Positions 1-9,278 of a stretch of 64,000 nucleotides of DNA are shown here, one piece after another (the first letter of the stretch is position 1; every line of letters starts with the position of its first letter). A program made the position numbers and the translations under genes. The notes under the pieces are model-generated. The model worked only from the letters and a program-made list of their open reading frames with translations, did not search any database and had not been told where the DNA came from. The DNA is from Anaerolineales bacterium. Lineage in GTDB: Bacteria; Chloroflexota; Anaerolineae; Anaerolineales; UBA11579. The stretch covers positions 131,718 to 195,717 of the forward strand of contig JAJTXV010000005.1 of NCBI GenBank assembly GCA_021463845.1, given 5' to 3'.

Positions 1-975
1 GATGTCCACCGCCGGGCCGCGCGGGGCCGGGTTATCCTCGGGAAACATGCCAAGCTGGCCCAGCTTGGTGTCTTGCGGCATGCTGCCCAGCTCCAGCACG
101 GTGTTGAGCCGCTTCATCAGCGAGCGGAATTCCAGCTGGCGGAACAGCTCCAGCACGTCCTGCGATTTGATGCGATCGGTCCGCGCCTGCTGGATGTGGA
201 AATCAATATCCAGATCCGTGACGATGCGCGCCAGCTCATAGCTGAGATCAGCCTTCTCGCGCCCATCTTCAAACTTCTGGCGCTGGGCCGGCTTGAGCTT
301 GTCCAGGTTTGCATAGATGTTCTCGAGGGTCTGATACTCCGCCAACAGTCCAGCGGCGGTCTTCTCGCCAATCCCGGGGATGCCGGGAATGTTGTCAGAC
401 TTATCGCCGATCATGGCTTTGAAGTCCACCACCTGCTCCGGCATAACACCCAGAAACTCGAACACGTCCTGCGGCGCATAATCCTTGCCATCGGCCAGCT
501 GTTTGCCTGGTAGGCTGACAATAATGCGCTTGTCCACCAACTGCAGCAGGTCTTTGTCGCCGGTAATGATCTTGACCCCTACCCCTTCGCCCGCCACCTT
601 CTTGGCGATGCTGCCGATCACATCGTCAGCCTCGAAACCTTCCAGCTCCAAACGCGGGAAGCTGAAGGCGTCCACCATTTCACGGATGCGCTCCATCTGG
701 ACGCGCAGATCCTCCGGCATTTTCTCGCGGGTGGCCTTGTAATCAGGGTAGCGCTTGTCGCGGAAAGTTTTGCCAACGTCGAAGGCCACGGCCATATATT
801 CGGGCCGCTCCTGTTCGAGGATGCGCAGCAACACGGAGGTGAAACCAAACACGCCGGCGGTGGGCTCGCCTGCGCTGGTGGTCCAGCGGCTGCTGCCCGC
901 CCCAGCGCTGGTGAGCGCGAAGTAGGTGCGGTAGGCCAGCGCGTGGCCGTCAATGAGATAGAGCGTTTGGGGCAT
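1..975 (-). CDS. polA: DNA polymerase I, N-terminal part (cut by window edge)
   Basis: The reverse strand reads from ATG at 975 with an open frame to base 1, giving 325 residues. The protein starts MPQTLYLIDGHALAYRTYFA and contains GFEADDVIGSIAKK, ITGDKDLLQLV, GDKSDNIPGIPGIGEKTA. These are the conserved metal-binding and helix-hairpin-helix motifs of the 5'-3' exonuclease domain that begins bacterial DNA polymerase I. The polymerase domain would lie beyond the left edge. A 5'-nuclease-only protein cannot be excluded, but the sequence continues past the usual nuclease end. A TACAAT hexamer (reverse strand, 982-987) lies exactly six bases before the ATG, suggesting a leaderless transcript. Confidence 0.93.
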   Translation of the reverse strand, partial: MPQTLYLIDGHALAYRTYFALTSAGAGSSRWTTSAGEPTAGVFGFTSVLLRILEQERPEYMAVAFDVGKTFRDKRYPDYKATREKMPEDLRVQMERIREMVDAFSFPRLELEGFEADDVIGSIAKKVAGEGVGVKIITGDKDLLQLVDKRIIVSLPGKQLADGKDYAPQDVFEFLGVMPEQVVDFKAMIGDKSDNIPGIPGIGEKTAAGLLAEYQTLENIYANLDKLKPAQRQKFEDGREKADLSYELARIVTDLDIDFHIQQARTDRIKSQDVLELFRQLEFRSLMKRLNTVLELGSMPQDTKLGQLGMFPEDNPAPRGPAVDI

Positions 976-981
976 TGTGAG

Positions 982-987
982 ATTGTA
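982..987 (-). promoter_or_regulatory. -10 element of polA, leaderless geometry
   Basis: Reverse-strand TACAAT is followed by six bases and then the polA ATG at 975. No Shine-Dalgarno sequence fits in this space, so transcription would start at or next to the start codon. The same geometry recurs at rsmG, tilS, mutL and phhB in this window. No clear -35 is visible. Confidence 0.5.
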
Positions 988-999
988 CTGCGGGAGCGA

Positions 1000-1067
1000 G
1001 TGAGCAGTGATTGGTGATCAGGAGCGGAGATAGCCGTGAGGTTTTCTGCTCACCGATCACTGCTCAC
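1000..1067. repeat. Inverted repeat between polA and the next gene
   Basis: A 12-base arm GTGAGCAGTGAT (1000-1011) is matched by ATCACTGCTCAC (1056-1067). Related GATCACTG-like words lie between them. It fills most of the short space between polA and the downstream gene on the same strand. It looks like a dispersed palindromic intergenic element rather than a terminator, since no T-run follows it. Confidence 0.5.
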
Positions 1068-1073
1068 TAATCA

Positions 1074-2423
1074 CTATGTTGGAATTCCCTGGCGGTTGCG
1101 CGTGTGGGCAACAAAGTCGCTCACCTGCGCGTCGCTGGGCAAGCCGCCGTTCAGCACCAGGAAACCGGGGGCAAAGAAGTGGCCGGAAGGATTGTCGCGT
1201 TTGAGGCGCGGAAACTCTTCGAAGATGCGCTCAGACAAATGTGTGTCCAGCGTATGCACTACGCGTTCCGGCGCAGTCTCGGCGGGCAGGCTCACCATCC
1301 ACTGCAGGAAGCCATGCTGAATGCTGAGATGCTCCAGCCGCCAGGCGAAGGCAACGCACAACTGCGGCAGCCAGGCCGCCAGCTTCTCGGCCAGGTCGCC
1401 CTCCAGACGGTGCTCCGGCAGGCGCGGCACCAGCACATAGGCATAGCTCAACAAAGTGCTGCCGCCAGCCGCCGCCTGGGCGGCAGGCAGCCAGCGCACG
1501 CGCGGCGGCTGGGCTTGCACAGGCTCGGGCTGGGCTTGGCTGGGCACTGCCGGCGCGGCGGGGGCAGCCGCAGCCTGTTGGCCGCGGCTGGCCTGGGCGT
1601 GCACCACTGCGGGTTCTGCCAGGCTGGCCTCGCTGGCGGCCGCCATGGCCGCCGCCATTTTGTCCACCTGGCTGCGCATCTTGCTGAAAGGCACCTGGGT
1701 ATCAAAGACCAAGGCCAGCTTGTAGTCGCTGCCGATGGGCGTGGCGTACAGCATATAGTCGGCCTGGGTAGCTTCCAGGCGCACAAAGCGGGCCAGGTCA
1801 GCCCCGGCTTCACCGCCATTGGAGACGGCCGCCGCCAGCTCTTCGGCGGCGGCGCGCGGCAGCTCGCCGGCGTAGGCCCACACCTCGGCCCCGCGCGTGA
1901 TCAAGGCTGCCTGCGAAGCGGACTCGAGCGAAAGCTGGGCCAGGTGTTGGGCGGATAGCTTGGTGTCTGCCAGCCAAGCCGGGGCAGCGTGAGCCGGGGT
2001 TTCGGTGAGTCTTACTTCCACAAGGGCATTGCCGTACTGCGCCTTGGAAGGGGTGTCCGCTACGTGGAGCGGGCCATATAGTTGCTCAATAGCCGCCGCC
2101 AGGTCAGGCAAATAGAAGGGCTGGGCAAGCACTGCTTGCGCGCCCGCATGCTCCCAACCATCCGCGGGAGTGTCTTCGGCCAAAATAAGGATGAGTTTGA
2201 AGGCGGGGGCAAGCTGACGCATCTGCTCCAGATAGCTGGCGATGTCCATATCAGCAAAATCCGTATCCAGCACCAGCAGCTCCAACCCGCCAGCCGCGGT
2301 TTCCAGCGCCTGGGCAGGCGAAGACAGCAGCTGGGGTTGCAACCCATGCACATCGGCAAGCAGTTGGCGAACCATTTCGCCAAAAGCCTTGCTAGGGGTA
2401 AGAATGATGGCTTGATCGGCCAT
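1074..2423 (-). CDS. Receiver-like protein fused to an inactive IS200/IS605 (Y1) transposase-like domain
   Basis: 449 residues from ATG at 2423; an in-frame TTG at 2450 would add nine residues but is less likely. Residues 1-115 resemble a response-regulator receiver (LLVLDTDFADMDI at the phospho-acceptor strand). A long Ala/Pro/Gln-rich middle follows. Residues about 327-449 align by eye with the Y1 transposase fold: LEGDLAEKLAAWL, then WMVSLPAETAPERVV, ERIFEEFPRLK, FFAPGFLV. Where transposases have the metal-binding HUH motif this protein has F372 and Q374, and the catalytic Tyr position appears to be F437. Catalysis is therefore not expected. Role is unknown; a regulatory or nucleic-acid-binding use is inference. 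Confidence 0.72.
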   Translation of the reverse strand: MADQAIILTPSKAFGEMVRQLLADVHGLQPQLLSSPAQALETAAGGLELLVLDTDFADMDIASYLEQMRQLAPAFKLILILAEDTPADGWEHAGAQAVLAQPFYLPDLAAAIEQLYGPLHVADTPSKAQYGNALVEVRLTETPAHAAPAWLADTKLSAQHLAQLSLESASQAALITRGAEVWAYAGELPRAAAEELAAAVSNGGEAGADLARFVRLEATQADYMLYATPIGSDYKLALVFDTQVPFSKMRSQVDKMAAAMAAASEASLAEPAVVHAQASRGQQAAAAPAAPAVPSQAQPEPVQAQPPRVRWLPAAQAAAGGSTLLSYAYVLVPRLPEHRLEGDLAEKLAAWLPQLCVAFAWRLEHLSIQHGFLQWMVSLPAETAPERVVHTLDTHLSERIFEEFPRLKRDNPSGHFFAPGFLVLNGGLPSDAQVSDFVAHTRNRQGIPT

Positions 2424-2505
2424 AGGCGTCAAAAAAGCCCCAAAGGGCAAGTAAGTATAAGCTAAAGCCCCTGGGTTTTAACCAGCCAGTTTTACGGGTC
2501 AGCTT

Positions 2506-3783
2506 CTACTTCAGGCGTTTGCGCACGGCTTTGTAGCGAGCAGTGAGCCAGGTGCGCAGCTGCTTCCAGAACTGATGCAAGCGCTGTGCCAAAGAGTCAC
2601 GCGGAGCCAGCGGAACTTCTTTTTCTGGCCACGGATTGAGATCGAGCATTTTGCGCAAAGCGAAGCGCAACAAGAGCTGCAGGCTGGCCAGCACCGGCGC
2701 CGCCAGCAGCAAGCCCACAAAGCCCAGCAGGCTGGCCGCGATCAGGGCAGCCACCAGCACCGCGGCCGGGTGCACACCCAGAGACTTTCCAAAAATGCGC
2801 GGGCTGACCAGATTGTCAAAGATCTGGTCCAGTATCAGGGTTCCGGCTACCACGATCACAGCATATGCAAATGGTTCAATGCCAAGGTAATTGCCGCCCT
2901 GGAAGTACGCCACCAGCGCAGCCGTGCCACCTGCCACCACTGGCCCCACATAAGGAACAAACTTGGCCAGGCCGGTCAGGAACGCCAGGCCCAGGGCATT
3001 GTGCACGCCCAGAATGGTCATGAGCATGAAGTATGTGATGATGACCAAACTGATGATGAGCAGCTGACCGCGCAAGAAGGTATCCCAAATGCGGGAAAGC
3101 TCGCGCCCGATCCGGCGTATCTCAGCGTCATAGCCGGTATTTGCGATCTGGGCGAAGAAAGACGGCACGCCCTCGGCGTCTACCAGTAAAAAGTACGAGA
3201 TGATGAATATAAAAGCTGCCCAGCCCAAGGAGCTGAGCGCGCCGGTGGCCAGCAAGCCCAGCAGGCTGCCGGCCTGCCCCAGCAGGGGCTGCAAAGCAGA
3301 GAGCACTTGCTGGCCGAGGGTGACGAAGTTGAGGTTGAATTCCTCCTGAAGGATGCGCTCGACTTCGGAGAACTGAATATCAAACGGGCCGATCTGCAAA
3401 GATTGCGTGGCCAGCTGGCGGGCAAACTCCGGCAGGCTGGTGATCAAGTTCTGGCCCGCATTAACCAACGAGCCCATCTGGTCGACAACAGCAGAGCCAC
3501 CCAGGATCGAGAGCCAGATCACGACGGCCAGAAAGCCAACAAAGATCAAGCTGACGGCAGTGCGCCAATTCAGTCCGGTCGCTTTGGCCAGGCGCTCCAC
3601 AAACGGGTGCAGGATGTACGAGAGCATGAAGGCCACAAGCAGTGGGCCGATCAGATAATCAAAGCGCACCAGCACTGCGGCCAGCAAGGCCACCAGGCTG
3701 AGGGCGACGACCAATTTGGTGGTGGGGCTCCAGCGTTTGGGGGGTGCAGGCTTAGAGGGCAAGGTTTTTGTTTTGGCGGCCAT
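2506..3783 (-). CDS. AI-2E family (PerM/UPF0118) membrane transporter
   Basis: 425 residues. After a basic N-terminus there are several long hydrophobic segments, with family-typical stretches such as PLLVAFMLSYILHPFVERL near the start, FVPYVGPVVAGG and LDQIFDNLVSPRIFGKSLGVHP in the second half, and a basic tail. This is the AI-2E exporter/PerM topology. Substrates in the family are diverse (autoinducer-2, Na+/H+ exchange, uncharacterised), so no specific substrate is claimed. It is transcribed in the same direction as the upstream ccm operon but separated from it by a strong hairpin terminator, so it is probably an independent unit. Confidence 0.85.
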   Translation of the reverse strand: MAAKTKTLPSKPAPPKRWSPTTKLVVALSLVALLAAVLVRFDYLIGPLLVAFMLSYILHPFVERLAKATGLNWRTAVSLIFVGFLAVVIWLSILGGSAVVDQMGSLVNAGQNLITSLPEFARQLATQSLQIGPFDIQFSEVERILQEEFNLNFVTLGQQVLSALQPLLGQAGSLLGLLATGALSSLGWAAFIFIISYFLLVDAEGVPSFFAQIANTGYDAEIRRIGRELSRIWDTFLRGQLLIISLVIITYFMLMTILGVHNALGLAFLTGLAKFVPYVGPVVAGGTAALVAYFQGGNYLGIEPFAYAVIVVAGTLILDQIFDNLVSPRIFGKSLGVHPAAVLVAALIAASLLGFVGLLLAAPVLASLQLLLRFALRKMLDLNPWPEKEVPLAPRDSLAQRLHQFWKQLRTWLTARYKAVRKRLK

Positions 3784-3806
3784 TTTGGCATTCTAGCTCA
3801 AAAGCA

Positions 3807-3840
3807 AAATGGGCGGGGCACAGAAGTGCCCCGCCCATTT
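3807..3840 (-). terminator. Intrinsic terminator of the ccm operon
   Basis: A perfect 14-bp stem (AAATGGGCGGGGCA at 3807-3820 with its complement at 3827-3840) encloses a six-base loop. On the reverse strand a T-rich tail follows. It lies just after the last ccm gene. Confidence 0.85.
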
Positions 3841-3857
3841 GAGTTCTGTAAGGTTGC

Positions 3858-4085
3858 CTAGCGGCGCGCAGCCCGCTTGACGGTCTTCTTGGCCGCTTTT
3901 TTGGCGGCTGTTTTCTTGGCGGCCTTCTTGGGCGCAGCCTTCTTCGTAGGCTTGGCCGATCTCAGGATCTCGTAATCCGCCTTCAGGTTCTTGGCGCGCA
4001 GCGGAAAGCTGGCCAGATGCAGACCGATCACGGCAAAGGCGATGCCAAAGCCGAGGATCATGTAGTTGGTGGTTTCAATTGGCAT
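3858..4085 (-). CDS. ccmD: CcmD-like small membrane protein with Lys/Ala-rich tail
   Basis: 75 residues. Residues about 7-27 form one hydrophobic helix (NYMILGFGIAFAVIGLHLAS), followed by a short basic linker, matching the size and topology of CcmD, which helps CcmC release haem-loaded CcmE. From about residue 45 the protein becomes an unusual Lys/Ala/Pro repeat (KKAAPKKAAKKTAAKKAAKK), like histone H1 or AlgP tails, which standard CcmD lacks. It starts 14 bases after ccmC ends, in the same operon. The CcmD assignment rests on position and topology; the tail's purpose is unknown. Confidence 0.65.
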   Translation of the reverse strand: MPIETTNYMILGFGIAFAVIGLHLASFPLRAKNLKADYEILRSAKPTKKAAPKKAAKKTAAKKAAKKTVKRAARR

Positions 4086-4099
4086 TTTCTACTCCCGGC

Positions 4100-4816
4100 C
4101 TAGCGGCCCAACGCCTTCATGCGCAGTTCTTCTACTTTGTCGGCCAGCCAGCCCAGGCGCACACGGTGCCACAACAAGGTGGCGCCGAACACGCTGAAGG
4201 CCAGCAGACTGAACAGCAGCGTCCACACCATCGGGCGGGTCATATCAAAGCCGCCCTCGGCGCTGGGGCTGCCGCTGCCGATCACCACCGGGTGCAGGGT
4301 GCGCCAGATGCGGATCGAAAAGTAGGTCAGCGGAACCGTGATCGAGGCCAGGATGGCATAGATGGCGCCGAAGCGCGCCCGGCGCTGCGGGTCCTCGATG
4401 CCCTGGCGCAGCAGCATGTAAGCCATGTACACAAGAATGAGGATGGTGTACGTGACCACGCGCGGGTCCCAGGTCCACCAGGTGTTCCAGGCCGGGCGGG
4501 CCCAGATGGCGCCGGAGGTCACCGTGATGAAAGCGAACACCAGGCCGAGCTCGATGCAGGCCACGGCCAGAATGTCCAGCTTTTTCTGCGGGCGGAACAG
4601 GTAGATGATGCCAAGCACGGCCGCTAGGATCAGGACCGCCATGCTGACCCAGGCGCTGGCAACGTGGAAGTAAAACAAACGCTGCACATTGCCCATGACG
4701 CGCTCCATGGGAGCATAAAAGAACACCATATAGATGCTGCCCGCCATGAACAGCGCTGAAAGCACATTCAGCGCGCTCAACAAACGGGGCTTGGGGTCTA
4801 GCGAAGTTGATGCCAT
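4100..4816 (-). CDS. ccmC: Haem exporter membrane protein CcmC
   Basis: 238 residues from ATG at 4816, which has GGAGGA at 4828-4833 as ribosome binding site. An upstream TTG at 4846 is rejected. Six hydrophobic segments are visible and the tryptophan-rich haem-handling motif reads WNTWWTWDPR. A conserved His lies in LFYFHVASAW and another in RTLHPVVI. CcmC places haem on CcmE at the outer face of the membrane. It follows ccmB with a short gap and precedes ccmD. Confidence 0.93.
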   Translation of the reverse strand: MASTSLDPKPRLLSALNVLSALFMAGSIYMVFFYAPMERVMGNVQRLFYFHVASAWVSMAVLILAAVLGIIYLFRPQKKLDILAVACIELGLVFAFITVTSGAIWARPAWNTWWTWDPRVVTYTILILVYMAYMLLRQGIEDPQRRARFGAIYAILASITVPLTYFSIRIWRTLHPVVIGSGSPSAEGGFDMTRPMVWTLLFSLLAFSVFGATLLWHRVRLGWLADKVEELRMKALGR

Positions 4817-4823
4817 TTGAAGC

Positions 4824-5490
4824 TTACTCCTCCACAATGAAGTCAAAGAACATAAAGCCCAATGCGGGCATGATGAGACCGTACACTACCAGGATATTGA
4901 GGCTGGAGAGGGCATAGTCCAAACCGAGGCCGTTGACGAACGCGCTGCTGGCCCGCACCGAGGCCACCAGCACCGGCAGCACCATCGGGAACAGCAGCAC
5001 GGGCAGCAACAACTCCCGGCTGCGGGCCTGGGCCGCCATGGCGGCCAGCAAGGTGCCCACGCTGCAAAAGCACCACGATCCCAGCAACAGCACCAGCCAC
5101 AAACCCGGTTGTGCCAGGCTCATGTTGTAAAAGACAGCATAAAGCGGCAGGGTGAAAATTTCCACAACCAGCATGAAGAATAAGTTCGCAAGGGTTTTGC
5201 CAAAATAGATGGCGCTGCGCTCCACCGGGGCCAGCAGCAGGCCGTCCAGCGAGCCACGCTCACCTTCGGTGGCCAGGGTGCGGTTGAGCCCCAGCGTGCC
5301 GGCAAACGCGAACGTGCTCCACAGCACGCCTGCGGCGATCTGGCGGCGGGTCAGGGTGTCAATATCCAGCGTGAACGCAAAAATGAAGATGACCAGCACC
5401 ACGAAGACCAGCATGGCCGTCACCATCTGGCGGCTGCGCCACTCGGCCGCCAGATCCTTGCGCATGATGGCCAACACAGCCGAGAAATAG

Positions 5491-5498
<8 letters not shown>
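4824..5498 (-). CDS. ccmB: Haem exporter ABC permease CcmB
   Basis: 224 residues, using ATG at 5498, which overlaps the ccmA stop by eight bases. Longer upstream starts would read into ccmA in another frame. It has six predicted membrane segments. RSRQMVTAMLVFVVLVIFIFAF at the N-terminus, EGERGSLDGLLLAPVERS in the first cytoplasmic loop and SRELLLPVLLFPMVLPVL are typical of CcmB. It pairs with CcmA to form the ABC complex that drives release of holo-CcmE from CcmC. Confidence 0.93.
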
Positions 5499-6191
<693 letters not shown>

Positions 6192-6195
<4 letters not shown>

Positions 6196-7898
6196 TGCTT
6201 CTTCATCATACGCCGCAACTGCGCTTTGAGCGCGGCACGCTGGCGCTTGTACTGGTTCTGGGCCACATCGCCGGCTTCGAAGCGCTCATCGAGACGCGCG
6301 ATCTGCGCCACTATTTCATCCGGGCTGGTCTGCACGCGGCGCAGCCATAGCCAGGCCAGGCCCACCGCCAGGGTGAGCGCCGCCAGACCCACTATGACGC
6401 CATCGCTGGCCAGCACGGCCTGCAAGCCAACCCCGCCTTGCGGGTTACGCCCGCGCAGCTGCAGCTCGGCGGTATCCCCGGCGGAATACGTTTGGTTCGA
6501 TACATAGGCTCGGTACGAAACATTCTGGATCTGCTGCTCGCCCACCTCAGTGAAGTCGCTATTGTTCAAACGGACATCGCTGTCTTGCACCAGCACGGCC
6601 ACCGAGCGCACCGGCAGGTTCAGCGCCAGCGGCAGATCAAGGCTGCGCGTATACGGCATCTCATAGGCGAACAGAAGCTGATAGGTCTGCAGGCCGGGCA
6701 GCACGGCGCGCAGGTCGCCAAAGCCCTGCTCAGTGGGCAAGTAGCGCTCACGGAACACGCCTTCACTGAAGGCCAGGTCGCTGGCGCCGTCCGGCAGATC
6801 GTAGAACAGCACCGGCGCGCCTTCCACCGTGGGTGTGACAGCGCGCTGGCCAATATTGGAAACCAGGTACTGCTGCACCACGCGCACAAAACCGGGGCGC
6901 TCAAACTCCAGAATAAGGGTCAGACGCTCAACCGCCAGCTGGCTGGTGTCGGTGGTGGTTTCGTAGATCGTGATCGGTTGGCTGAATTCGGTCTGGCCTT
7001 CATTCAAGAACTCTGAGAAATAGCTCAGCCCCAAATAATCCACCGAAGCGAAAAAGGTGCGGCCTTCGGCAGCTGGCACCTCGTCAAAGGCAAAGCGGCC
7101 ATCCAAGCCCACTTCCGTTGTTTGGGTGTGCACCAGGGTCTGGCCCTCGTAGCCAAACAAGGTCACTTGCAGCCCGGGCGGCAGCTCGCCGTCTGTGCCG
7201 TCCTGCACGCGGCCGCGCAGCGCGCCGGTTGCCGCGACCTCGCCGCCGCTGGCAGACGCCAGCGGCTGGCTGCCCAGCGAGATAGCTTGCACATACGAGC
7301 CCAGGGCCAACAGCTCGGCCGAGGCCAGGCTGGGCACGGCCTGCTCGATGGCGCCGATGATGTCGTTGCGGCTATAGGCCGCCATCTGGCGAATATCGGC
7401 CAGCGGCAGGGCCGCTTCGATCACCTCCTGGTGCAGCGCATACAACTGCTGGCCGCCTTCAGCCGCCAGCGGGTCCTGGCTCAGTGAAAGCGTGTAGGCC
7501 AGCACATCCCAACGCTGCTGCAGGTCCAGTTGGCCTGCGAACGGCGGCATGAAGTTGTCCAGGTTGCCCTGGGTAATGATCTGGTACCAGGCGGCCGGGC
7601 TGGCCGCATCGGCCCGCTCGGCTACGCCGATCGGCGCCGGCTGCACAGGCAGCATGCTGGCTTGGCTGCCATCGCCCAGGCCGCTGGCGCCGTGGCACGG
7701 CGCACAACTCTGGGCGTAGATGGCCGCGCCGGCCGCCAGGTCAGCCGGCGCAGGCGGGTACTCCAGCGGAACAGGGGTGGAATCCACACCGCTGATGATG
7801 GCATGCGGCGGCGGGGTCACATCGCCCGCCAGCGAGAACTCGCAGGCGGCCAGCAGCATGGCCAGCAGCGGCAGCCAGTGCAACGCGCGCGGCCTCAT
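6192..7898 (-). CDS. Membrane-anchored c-type cytochrome with a large extracytoplasmic domain, inside the ccm operon
   Basis: 568 residues. It starts with a lipoprotein signal (MLLAAC, Cys19). A haem c site CAPCH (about residue 68) and the downstream Met in NFMPPFAGQLD indicate a single-haem class I cytochrome domain of about 110 residues. Next comes a beta-rich region with carboxypeptidase-regulatory-like features (GRVQDGTDGELPPGLQVTLFGY), then a membrane helix near residue 505-525 (GLAALTLAVGLAWLWL) and a short charged tail ending in RMMKKQ. It overlaps the genes on both sides. Its role is unknown; it may be an electron carrier or a client of the pathway. This is not a standard Ccm component. 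Confidence 0.75.
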
Positions 7899-8263
7899 TT
7901 CTTGCGCCGGGCGCCTTTCTTGTTTGACTTTCTGTACGCCGCGATCATAGCTTCCAACTCATCCCGTTCAGTATCAACCGGGGCGGGCTGCTCCAAGTCA
8001 GCTTTCTCCAAGGCGCGCAGTACGGCGGCGCCTTCGGCCAGCAATTGTTGGCGCTGGGGTTGGTAGATCTCCTCGGGCACTTTGCCCATCTCCCAGTCCG
8101 CGTCCAGCTCCAGCAGAGCTTCCAGCACGCGCTGGCGCTCGGCCTGTAGGTTGGCAAGCTCTGGGTTCAGGTCCTCATCGGGGTCGGCCAGCAGCGGGCG
8201 AGCCACATACAACCCGCACAAGACCAGCAGGGCCACAAACAGGAGCAGCGAACCTACATCCAT
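7895..8263 (-). CDS. Small membrane protein, CcmI-like position
   Basis: 122 residues. One N-terminal membrane helix (LLLFVALLVLCGLYVARPLL) is followed by a charged helical stretch with QAERQRVLEALLELDADWEMGKVPEEIY and a very basic C-terminus. The helix followed by a coiled, EALxELDxDxxxGK-type segment resembles the N-terminal part of CcmI and short CcmI-like proteins found in ccm operons. The TPR portion of full CcmI is absent. Both ends overlap neighbouring genes by four bases or less. The assignment rests on context and weak sequence resemblance. Confidence 0.6.
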   Translation of the reverse strand: MDVGSLLLFVALLVLCGLYVARPLLADPDEDLNPELANLQAERQRVLEALLELDADWEMGKVPEEIYQPQRQQLLAEGAAVLRALEKADLEQPAPVDTERDELEAMIAAYRKSNKKGARRKK

Positions 8264-8808
8264 CAGTCGAGCTCAAGCAAGCGGTCTACCACGGTGATGA
8301 TCTCCTCAACCGATTGGTAGGGGCCGATCTTGACCGAGGCAATTTCGCCCAGTTTGTTGATCACAAAGGTCTCGGGCACGCCGCGGGCACGGAAACTGGT
8401 GTATATGGTCGTACCCAGATCCGGCCCGTTGGGGTATGTGACATGGTGTTCCTCAATAAAGGCCAGCGACTCTTTCTCCGTGTCCACATAGGCCACACCG
8501 AGGAAAATCACATCACCGCGATCCTGATAGTGCTGCCAGGCCTGCTCCAGGTGAGCGGCCTCGTCTTTGCACGGCAGGCACCACGAGGCCCAGATGTTGA
8601 GCACCACCACTTTGCCTTCAATGTCAGCGCTGGTGATGGTCTGGCCGTCAAAGGTGGTCAGCGTGAAGTCCGGCGCTTGTTCGCCGCGGGTCAGCACGCC
8701 CTGCAGCGAGGAGCGCAGTTGCGCCCCCACCAGAGCCAGCAGCGTGATCAACAATCCCCAGGCCAATACGCGGCCCACGAACGAGGTTGGCTTCTTTTCC
8801 TCAGTCAT
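8263..8808 (-). CDS. ccmG: Membrane-anchored thioredoxin-like protein (CcmG/ResA/TlpA type)
   Basis: 181 residues. It has an N-terminal membrane anchor (residues about 9-30), then a thioredoxin fold with ApDFTLTTFDGQTIT, the redox motif CLPC in NIWASWCLPCKDE, and the cis-Pro region RGVPETFVINKLGEI. CcmG-type proteins reduce apocytochrome CXXCH cysteines outside the membrane. Its position between ccmH and the CcmI-like gene, with a TGATG junction to ccmH, supports that role. ResA and CcmG cannot be separated from sequence alone. Confidence 0.88.
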   Translation of the reverse strand: MTEEKKPTSFVGRVLAWGLLITLLALVGAQLRSSLQGVLTRGEQAPDFTLTTFDGQTITSADIEGKVVVLNIWASWCLPCKDEAAHLEQAWQHYQDRGDVIFLGVAYVDTEKESLAFIEEHHVTYPNGPDLGTTIYTSFRARGVPETFVINKLGEIASVKIGPYQSVEEIITVVDRLLELD

Positions 8809-9278
8809 CAGCGGCGCGCCTTGAGTTCTTCTTCCAGCTTGCGGGTGTATTCATCATCATTGCCAGGTTTGGCCGCACTGGGCGCCGCCTGCCAGCGGCG
8901 CAGGTTGCGCCCGAGTAGCAGCGCTGCACCCAGGATCACTGCCGGCGGCAGCAGGTACACTAGCCAGTTGAGGCCGCGGGCCGGCGGCACTGCCAGCACG
9001 CCCTGCCCGTACTGGGCGGCAAAATAATCGTAGACCTGCTGCTGGCTGTAGCCCTCGGCAAGCAGGTCGGCGATCTGGCCGCGCCACTGAGCGCAGGCCG
9101 CCGTGCCGCACACATCCAGCGGCACATTGGCGCACACTGGGCAATACAGGTTCTTGGCGACCGCGTTCACCTGGTCGGCGCTGGGCGTTCCACCCTGCGC
9201 ACTGGGCGCCACCGCCGGGCTGCCGGCGCAAGCCGCCAGCAGCAGGCAGGCGGCCAAGGTCAGCGCCAGCCGCTTCAT
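8808..9278 (-). CDS. ccmH: Cytochrome c maturation thiol oxidoreductase CcmH
   Basis: 156 residues from ATG at 9278, which overlaps the ccmF stop (ATGA). It has a lipoprotein-like signal (LLLAAC) and the CcmH redox site in LYCPVCANVPLDVC, followed by the helical segment AQWRGQIADLLAEGYSQQQVYDYF. The C-terminal membrane helix is WLVYLLPPAVILGAALLL. CcmH passes reduced apocytochrome to CcmF for haem ligation. The reading frame extends further upstream, but that part lies inside ccmF and looks out of frame with any signal peptide. Confidence 0.9.
   Translation of the reverse strand: MKRLALTLAACLLLAACAGSPAVAPSAQGGTPSADQVNAVAKNLYCPVCANVPLDVCGTAACAQWRGQIADLLAEGYSQQQVYDYFAAQYGQGVLAVPPARGLNWLVYLLPPAVILGAALLLGRNLRRWQAAPSAAKPGNDDEYTRKLEEELKARR

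Noticed and set aside
1074-2423. Active IS200/IS605 insertion sequence
   Set aside because: Catalytic residues are replaced, the domain is fused to a receiver, and no element ends or TnpB gene are present.
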